Part shown: positions 43,701-52,700 of the stretch, piece after piece
Layout: the number at the start of each line of letters is the position of its first letter
Position numbering within the stretch: position 1 is the first letter of the stretch
From: Aurelia coerulea
Lineage: Eukaryota > Cnidaria > Scyphozoa > Semaeostomeae > Ulmaridae
Reading direction: 5' to 3'
DNA length: 64,000 bases
Assembly (NCBI GenBank): GCA_039566865.1
Contig: CM076943.1
Location: 29,024,663-29,088,662, forward strand
Translations under genes and position numbers: made by a program
Notes under the pieces: model-generated
What the model was told of the DNA's origin: nothing
Seen by the model: only the letters and a program-made list of their open reading frames with translations
Database searches by the model: none

Positions 43701-46700
43701 CTTGATAAAGCCCAAAGGTCTTTAGTTTTACAGTTAGCCCCGGTGAAAATTCTTATAGGATCCTACAGGATCCTGGTAGGATCCTGTTGTAGGATCCTGA
43801 ACAGATCCTACATAGGATCCTATACAGGATCCTACAGGATCCTATAAGATCCTGTACAAGATCCTATAGGATCTTGTACAAGATCCTATAGGATCCTGTA
43901 CAAGATCTTACAGGATCCTGCATAAGATCTCATAGGATCCTATACAAGATCCTATAGGATCCTGTACAAGATCCTATATGATCCTGTACAAGATCTTACA
44001 GGATCCTGTACAAGATCTTACAGGATCCTGCATAAGATTTCATAGGATCCTATACAAGATCCTATAGGATCCTGTACAAGATCTTACAGGATCCTGCATA
44101 AGATCTCATAGGATCCTGTACAAGATCCTACAGAATCATGTACAAGATCTCACAGGATACTATACACAATCTTGTAGGGTCCTGTACAAGATCTGAAAGG
44201 ATTATAAAGGATCCTATGAAAGATCCTATAGGATTTTAATGATTTCCTGGCAAGATCTGATAAAAATCTCTGATCCTGACAGGATCCTATAAAAATATCC
44301 GGCCACAAAGGATCTGAACAATGTCCTCTGACATGATCCTGTTTATAGGTTGATGTATAGTAGAGCAGTTCAAGGTTTCAAAACTTTTATGAATATAATT
44401 AATTTTTACTTTACACAACTTCAGGGAACCTATGTTTTCTTAAAGTTGCAATGACAGTATCAAAACAACAAGAAATCGAGACATTGTTGCACAACATCAG
44501 GAGAAATTATCATCCCATTTAGTTCTGCTATACCTTCCAAATACATTCACTTTAAATTTATTTCAGCAACTGCACTTCACAGACCATTATTTCATATCTT
44601 TCAGGAATGTGTTTGGCCCCAAATCAAATACCGTATTTACCCTAACTAAAACTTACCTTATCCCAAAAAACCCCTGTTCTAAAGCTTAGCCCTGACTGCT
44701 TTATTCCACGACACACATGCAACTAATAACCAGCCAATGTTAGCATTTTCCAACATAACTAAAATACAATGAGTTGCCATACTTGGTTCGATAGTGTCCA
44801 CTGAGGCAAGATGGGTGGGACTAGGGTAAACTGTAAAATGGGCAATAATGGAAAAAAGGTGGATAAACTTTGTAAACATCAATCTTCTGATATGGATTTT
44901 CTCAGAAATATCTTCCCCTCTTTGAAGCACTGGATGTTGATTGAACATCCATGAGCTACCCTGCCCTTTTTGGCAATCAACATTACCCATTTTACCCCTC
45001 AGTCAGCATACCCATTTGCAGTTCTGCAGTGCTCTCTGCTCCTGTGATGATCATTGACAATTGACATTGTAGGCTGCACCTGCAGTGCAGACTCTTGGAA
45101 CATAGCAGGCTATGTATGACACTGAGGCACTGGCACTTAACTTCTTGTCCTTGTTCACACACAACGTCAAATTTAATTTATCCACCACTGACAAAGTTAG
45201 TCTCTATTGAGATAAAAACGATGTCATCTTCAGTTCTTGCGAGTAAGCTTTGACAAACCTTCATAATGTCGTAAAAGTATTCGTACAAGAATCGAGCCGC
45301 TTGTGTTATGTCTTGTATTCCATTGTACCTACTGTTAACGAATTGGGCTCCATTAATATCCAGAATGGTAGTAACGACGTGAAATCAAAAAGTTAGATAG
45401 AATCGCAAGTTTCAATGTCTTATTTCCTTTTCCTGCTCTTTCCTGTCGACAATAATGGGCCTAAAACAAACAATCCGATTCTCCGAATTACTGAATAAAA
45501 GTGAGAACGAAAAGAACCCTTGATTTGTAATCACATGAGCCTTCTTTGCTTCTTCCTCATACGTATTGTTGCTGCTCATCTTCTTTCAAGACAGGCACGT
45601 CCTTTTTACTCAACTTTTTGCACATTTAGGCCCATCAAGCGTTCTTCGATCGTGCACGATGTCGCTTCCGCTCAAATTCCAACGCTTCCTCAAATTCCAA
45701 CGCTTCCTCCGGTAATTAGCTGTAAGACTTGATTTCCCATCGCTTCGTGGACTCCAGTAATTTAAGCCGCCATTAATGAAAATTTTCAAATTGACCAACT
45801 GTCATTTTCTCGATATTTCTTCCTGACTGCTATCCAATCAAAATACTCCATTTGAATCTTTATTGTATGGGCTACAATATACTATTGTTATTTCGACCAG
45901 TTAGACGGAGAAAAAAACAAGTTTTGAAAAGAAGCTCCTCTGCTTGGAATTTTCAAAACCATGAAAAATATGTGCTGGTAAGATCCTGTATGGATCCTGA
46001 ATAGGATCTTACATAGGATCCTGATAGAATCCTGTGCGAATTTGCATAGAATCTTACATAGGATCCTGGTAAGATCCTGCAGGAATTTGCATAAGAACCT
46101 GCATAGGTTCCTGAATAGGATCTTACTTAGGGTCCAGGTAAGATTCTGTAGGAATGTACGCAAGAACTTACACAGGATCCTGAATAGGATCTTATATAGG
46201 ATCCTGATAAGATCCAGTAGGAATCTGCATAGGAACTTACATAGGATCCTGAATAGGATCTTACATAGGATCCTAATAAGATCCTGTAGGAATCTGCATA
46301 GGAACTTACATAGGATCCTGAATAGGATCTTACATAGGATCCTGATAAGATCCTGTGCGAATTTGCATAGGAACTTACATAGGATCCTGAATAGGATCTT
46401 ACATAGGATCCTGATAAGATCCTGTAGGAATCTGCACAGGATCTTACATAGGATCCTGAATAGGATCTTACATAGGATCCTAATAAGATCCTGTAGGAAT
46501 CTGCATAGGAACTGACATAGGATCCTGGATAGGATCTTACATAGGATCCTGATAAGATCCTGTGCGAATTTGCATAGGAACTTACATAGGATCCTGAATA
46601 GGACCTTAATAGGATCCTAATAAGATCCTGTAGGAACTTGTGAAAATATCCTAAATAGGATCCTGCATAGGATCTTACATAGGATCCTATGAAAATCTTA

Positions 46701-49700
46701 CAGGAAAATGTTGGATAGGATCTTATACAAGATCTTACATAGGATCCTACTTAGGATTTTACTAATATAAGATCTTATAGGATCCTGATTGGATCTTGAC
46801 AGGATCCTGTTTAGGATCCTACTCCTATAGGATCCTACAGGATCTTATAGGATCCTGAAGGAATTTTCACCGGGGAGGCAATTCATTAGTCATATTTCAT
46901 GCAATCTACAATTTAACCTAATCTTCATTATGTTTAATAAAAAACGATCACTAAAATTTTTAGTGGAAAACCACGAGACCCTACTACTGTTGTATTTCTT
47001 ATCGTTCTGTGAAAGTGAGTGATTGTAAAATTACCATTTGTTTAGGGAGCATGGATGTCTCACCAACAGCCCAAGACAAATCATTTAGAGAACAAATGCG
47101 CAGAACCAGATTTGAGTTGCTGTTTAAAGATTATGAGGTGATTATACCACCAAAAATTTTACTAACAGTTAGTCATCTTCCCTTGTTTTTGCTGCCAAGC
47201 AGCATAAAGCTCTTGTGCAATAGCTTTGGCAATGGATTCTGTGTGTCTGTTTTCAACAATTTTTTGGGACCGAATTGTGGCTGTCAAATATAACATCACT
47301 GAGAGTCACCATCACCACAGGCATTAGCACATGCACAGTATAGAAAGTGTGGTATTAAAATCCGGCTGGTGTAATCTGCATAATGCAGGTTACTTAATGC
47401 AGGTTGCAGGTTTCATAAAGCAGGTTGCAGGTTATCATTTATGGCCATGGGCTGTAAAGCCACAACAACGGGCCATTTCCTCGATGAAGCTAAAATGTCG
47501 GTCTCACGAAGGTTGTCATGAGTTGGCATGTTTTTGAATTACTAATAATGAGAGAAGCAGATCAATACAGTCAGATATGGTGTGTCTGCGTGATTTCTTT
47601 GTTCTATTTATAGAGGAGCCTATTTACCATTGCAGACTTGCTTTCACTATTTGCAATCCATGTGGATATGATTTGGTAATGATTTGGAGGAAATTTTGAT
47701 GAGCTGGACGTGCATGATATTTATACGTATTATTTAGCCTTTTAGAAATCGGTATTCGCATTAGATTCAAAAGTTTTGAGAGAATTATGACCAAGCTGCA
47801 ATCATAATTGTCTGCAAAATATTTTTGGGAAACTACACAATTTTTTTATAAGAAACCAATTATAAGAAACTCAGACTCAGATTACCAGAAAATTAAGAAA
47901 CTCTAGCATGTTTTTCTTTATTTTGTTTCCTATATCATATTATTCGGAAAGTACCTGAATATTGTCTAAACATTGGAAAGGCTTCAAGAGCCCCCCCCCC
48001 CCACATTTGTACGTAAAGCGTTATTTGGATAATTATTTAAAGATGTGGTGGTTATTTCGTGAAATGGATTTGCAATATCTCCCATAGCAATATCTCACAT
48101 AAGGACCAATTGTACTCACATGCCAACTCATGACAGCCTCTGTGTGTTCAACTTTTTAGCTTCATGTAGGACTAGGAGACGGCCCGTTGTTGCAGCTATA
48201 CAGCCCATGGCCATAAATGATAACCTGCAACCTGCTTTATGCAACCTGCATTATGCAACCTGCTTTATGCAGATTACACCTACCGATTAAAATCTTATTG
48301 TCACATAACAAACAGCATTGCATGCATGGTCAATTAACTTAATTAAAAGGCAACATACCAACCAATTTTTTGTGCAAGTGTATTTATTATGGAAGTTTCA
48401 TTTCAGGATGTTAGAGGATTCTTACAGTACACGAAGCCATTGACTTCACAAGTTGTTGTTGACCACCATTGTAGACATTTCAACAAAGCAAAGACTGTAG
48501 TTCTACTTAGCACTACTTGACTATTGTTAGTGCTAGTAGTACTTTTAATAAATTAAGGCATAAGCTTTCATTATTTCTGGAGGTCCAACCATTGACTGAT
48601 TGCAATTCAGATATTGTCAATTCATATTGTTGTCTAATCTAATTGTACTCTAACGGGCTGTGCTGTAATTTTTAAGGCCCCTAGTTCTAGGCTCACTTGA
48701 GAAGATAATGTACTGACCTACATCATTAAGATAGATTCGTGGTCATGAGCTCCTGGGGTTAAAGTAGTTTTTGCTGAAACTTTTGAAGGTGTTTGAATCA
48801 AAATCAGATCAATTACTATGATAACTCGATTTTCTAACATAAAATCTTCTAAAAGGCTATTTTAGACATTTTCGGTTTTTTTTTCACAAACCATCATATC
48901 AAAGGGTTTTATTTCCAAGAAAGTTATTTGAATCAATGTTGCAGAATTCCATGAAAGAACGGAGTTGTTGAGAAAAGGTTAAAATGTCGAAATATGGAAA
49001 TCTTTTAGATTTAGGCAGTAAATTGTAAGCTCCTTTCACATAGCAATGTACATTTGACAAAGAATTTTGAAAGTAAAGATACCTTTATTGAATGTTTAAA
49101 GTTGGGCAATGGTCATTCTACGTATTTGTTTCGTATTTTGACATTACCTCAACCATTACAGGATATTGCCTAAACAGAAATGGAGGGTCAAAGTTCCTTT
49201 CTCTGTCTGTAAACTTAATTGAAGCAAATTCCTTCTTCATACAGAAAGAGATTTCTACATTAGAACATAATTTGGAAGAATGTCAAACTGAGAACAACCA
49301 AATTAAAGAAATTAACATGGATCTAAAAGCAAGGTTGGAGTCAACGGAGGCGAGATTGGTGAATGTGCTGAAATCAGCACCAAAGAATGACAAGAATGGC
49401 GACAATTTCTCCCAAGATATCGACACTATATTGAAGCTTTCGTCTCGACTTCAAGAAATGAATAACAATAACAAGTCTCTAAAGGAGGAAAACGAGACTT
49501 TAAAAGAGGTTTGTAGCAGTTTGTTTTTCTTTTTATACAACTTATGATGAACAAATGTCAGCAGCAAAACTTTTTGCTAGTTTTGCGCATTCAAAAACGA
49601 AAATCGAATTTTACAAAGGTTGGGCTAAGCGAGACAATAGAGAAACTCATCTTGGTAACAAATTGGAAATTAAGAAGTACTGTAGATTGGTTATGATCAG

Positions 49701-52700
49701 TTGCACGAGCAGTCTTCCCATTCCTGCGCAGTCTTGAAGTGTTGCATTGGTAGCCTGCGTACAGACTCTCAGATTGGACGGGAACGAGGCAGAAGAGTAC
49801 TTTTCTCCCTGTTTTCAATTTGTCCTCATGTCTGCACGCAGACTATGCTTTTGTCAATTCGAATCTTTTACCTTTGATAGTTTCAGTAACTTCTTTACGT
49901 TTATAAAAGTAATTGTCTTCTCTGTGTCGTTTCAAATTTCCTCTTTACGAAACTTGATCGATGTTTTTCGATTAATTAAGGGCATTTTCAAGTCAATTGT
50001 TTTCCAGGAATTGCTTTTTACTTGGGAAGTAGGCTACCGGACAGTCAACAAAACAATCCCAATTACTATTTGGATTCGTTTACTGATTGGATCATGAATC
50101 ATGAAAATTGGCCTTGTGTACACTTTATCATTGGCGGTCAGTGATGTATAGTTTTTTAGCTTGCCGAGTATAAATTGTCATCTGATGAGTTTGCATGACT
50201 TGTGCCGGGTGAATGAAAAAAGCGCACGGCGCTTGAAAAATATTGCTCCATGAATATCAAAGCAATGATATTCAAAACTGTCTTGTTTTAATGCCAGTAT
50301 GTTCAATTAGATTCAATAATTCACCCGGCTTTAATCCTTCCTGTGGATATCGGATATTTTCTGCAGAAAGTTCCTTTAAACACCTGCAAAAGTGGGTGAA
50401 AACGACGAACAAACTTGGTTTTCTCTCCTAACAGCAATGACACTTACATGTATTCCCTCTTTTTGCTGTTTGCCCTCTTGAGAGAACGGAACCCTCCTGA
50501 ATACCATTTTTATACCTTAGAAAAGACTCTTCATTCTTCCATGAGGATAGCATGTGCTAAAACGTTTTCAAGTCATTGCTGTAAGGTAGAACAAATTATG
50601 TACAGTTCTTATCCTCTGCAATTTCATATAAGTGGGGAGGTGCATGATAGAGAGGGGGGGCTTATTCAAAATTTTGGCTATGAAGGGAGGGGCTTATCAG
50701 AGAGGGGGCCTTAGTAGAGCGGGAGCTCGATAGAGAGGGGACCTTAATAGAGCTTTAACGGCATATGTTGTTTTTGTGGACAAAATAATGTGATATTCTT
50801 GTGTTTAACTCGGTTTCAACTCTATTCCTAGTTGTCCAGCTCCGTTCTAAGTTTGTAATCCCATATATCATTTGTTTTTGGTGCTTTTTGGCAGGATCTT
50901 AGAGAGGCAAGTCGGAGAAATGACAACATGAAAGAAGAAATAGATCGATTATCACGTGCTGCTAATTACAACATGTCTCCGCAGAAGTAAGTATCATATC
51001 ATATTACCGCTCCGAAGATTATTTTGCGTAATTATTTAGCACGTCTGTCGAGAGACTTAGTTGGGCCTTGTGGCATAAAGCCAGAATTCAGAAAAACGTC
51101 AAACCTTCCTTCGGATGCCAATTTCGTTAGGGGGCCGTCGAAGAAACCCCCTACCCATCCCCTGTGATTGCGGCCCAAAAAATGTCTTTGTTTCATTCAT
51201 AAGTACTAGGCCTACCGCCTTGGGCATTCATTGTCTTCATAATTGGGTCCAAATCTCATCTTCTAGTTTAGTTACATGTTCTCTATGTTAATGGCTGCGG
51301 AGTTGTCACGGTCTCTTGCACTCCGTGGTATCGTCCTCGTAGTTTAGTAAAGTAGCTTGTACGTAGTGTCTTAAGTAGTTCGTTCTTGTAAAATTTTATA
51401 TTGAATATAAAAAAAAAAAAATCTCATCAATTTGATCATCAAATTTTGGACGAAAAAATAATACCAACCTTCTTTTCCGTAGCCAGAGACTAGAGGGTCA
51501 CATTCCCCAGATAATTTTGAACCAAACAGCAGAGAGAGACGTTGCTGCAATACAAAAGGCAATCTAGAAGCTCCGTTATTTACTTGGGGGGAGGGGGCAC
51601 TCTGAAAATACTTGGTGTGACGTGACCATCACTGAGACGATGATATCAACATAATAGCTTTGTTTTTTGTTGTTGTTTGTTTGCGGCTGTTTTCACTTCG
51701 ATAAATTTGCATCTATTGTTTTTGTTGTATCCTGTTTCAAGGACGACTATTTTTGCCAGTTCCTGCTGCTCTTGCCGTTTCATTTATATTGAGCCTACAT
51801 ATAGAATATCTTGCAGTTCACTTTATAACACCTAGGTAATACTCAAATTATGACAGATGTATAGATTGTACGTTTGTTGTTCATACTATACTTTCTTAAA
51901 TTTCTTAATGTGATATTTTGTCACGCAAATATAATCCATCACGGCTTTTGCCTGAGCCCCCTAACCCCCATCACGGCCAAAGGCCGCGATGCGTGACGAA
52001 AAGTAATTGTTGACGGCCCCTTAGCTGAACATTCCTCATTTTATCAAGTTAAACTAATACCCAGATGTTTTCAACTTCGTGCGTTGTTTAAAACCCTACA
52101 ATTCATAAACTAGTTGATGTTGCCAAATTAACCCAAAAGTTTCCTCGACTCCGCAAGAACATTACCAAACCTTCCTCAAATATGACATTTAGAAACAAAA
52201 CCTTCCTCTGGCACAAAGCCGTGGAGCCGCGGAGCTGTGGAGCCGTGGGGCCGTGGAGCCGTGGCTTTTTCTGAACTTTGCATAAAGCCTAACTGTAGCC
52301 CCTTGAAAATCATAGTACGACTGAAAAGTGATTGAATCTGGCTTTTGCTGCGATTTTTATAGAAGTTTTTTCCACCATCTCTCTGATGGGCAAATGCAAT
52401 TTCATTTGAATAATTCATATAGTGGTAGACTTGTCGGCTTTTGTTGGATTATTTTTACCTTACTTCATATGAAAAATGTTGAGAGTAAAGAACAGAAAAC
52501 GGTTTCATAGACTCCCGTTTTATTCTGTCAAAACTTGAACGACACTTAATAGTAAAATTGGCATAAATCAATTTCTGTTTCTGCATTGTACATAATGAGG
52601 TCTAGTTTGTGTTACTGTCAGCTCAAATTTGACTTGATAACTTAGGTTTATTCCACGAACTTTGAAAGTCAGTTTTATGTCACATGAGTTTGTTGACATG

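Larger units (their letters stand above)
43738..46875. mobile_element. Element O: 3.1-kb element with GGATCC-motif subterminal arrays
   Basis: CCCCGGTGAAAATTC at 43738-43752 is exactly inverted at 46861-46875. Just inside the left end is about 600 bp of a repeat made of GGATCCTATA and AAGATCCTGTAC blocks (43753-44345). Inside the right end is about 880 bp with a 69-bp higher-order period (45980-46860). The centre (44346-45975) is unique-looking with no recognisable transposase. No clear target duplication: the flanks are GTTAG and AGGCA. It is probably a non-autonomous DNA transposon with repeated binding sites. Confidence 0.7.
37960..47045. other. OBI1 intron 2 (9.1 kb), almost wholly repeats
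   Basis: It contains the tandem array 38143-43669 and then the GGATCC element 43738-46875. Fewer than 500 bp of the intron fall outside these two. Confidence 0.75.
47138..50894. other. OBI1 introns 3 and 4 (interrupted by exon 4)
   Basis: Intron 3 (47138-49244) holds element V (47355-48284). Intron 4 (49509-50894) holds a decayed TAGCCTG hairpin (49751-49849) and the G-family fragment (50205-50600). I recognise nothing in 48290-49090. Confidence 0.5.

Noticed and set aside
44679..44990. Possible transposase piece inside element O (minus strand, 103 codons)
   Set aside because: No DDE/D or zinc-finger pattern and no similarity I recognise. It was not called as a gene.
46042..46515. 157-codon open frame rich in NLHRILNRIL repeats
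   Set aside because: It is a translation of the 69-bp GGATCC array. The period is a multiple of three, so the frame stays open by arithmetic, and the residues only mirror the repeat.
49092..49244. Upstream extension of OBI1 exon 4 in the same frame
   Set aside because: A strong polypyrimidine tract and CAG acceptor end at 49244, and the phase from exon 3 requires splicing there. Sequence before it lacks heptads.
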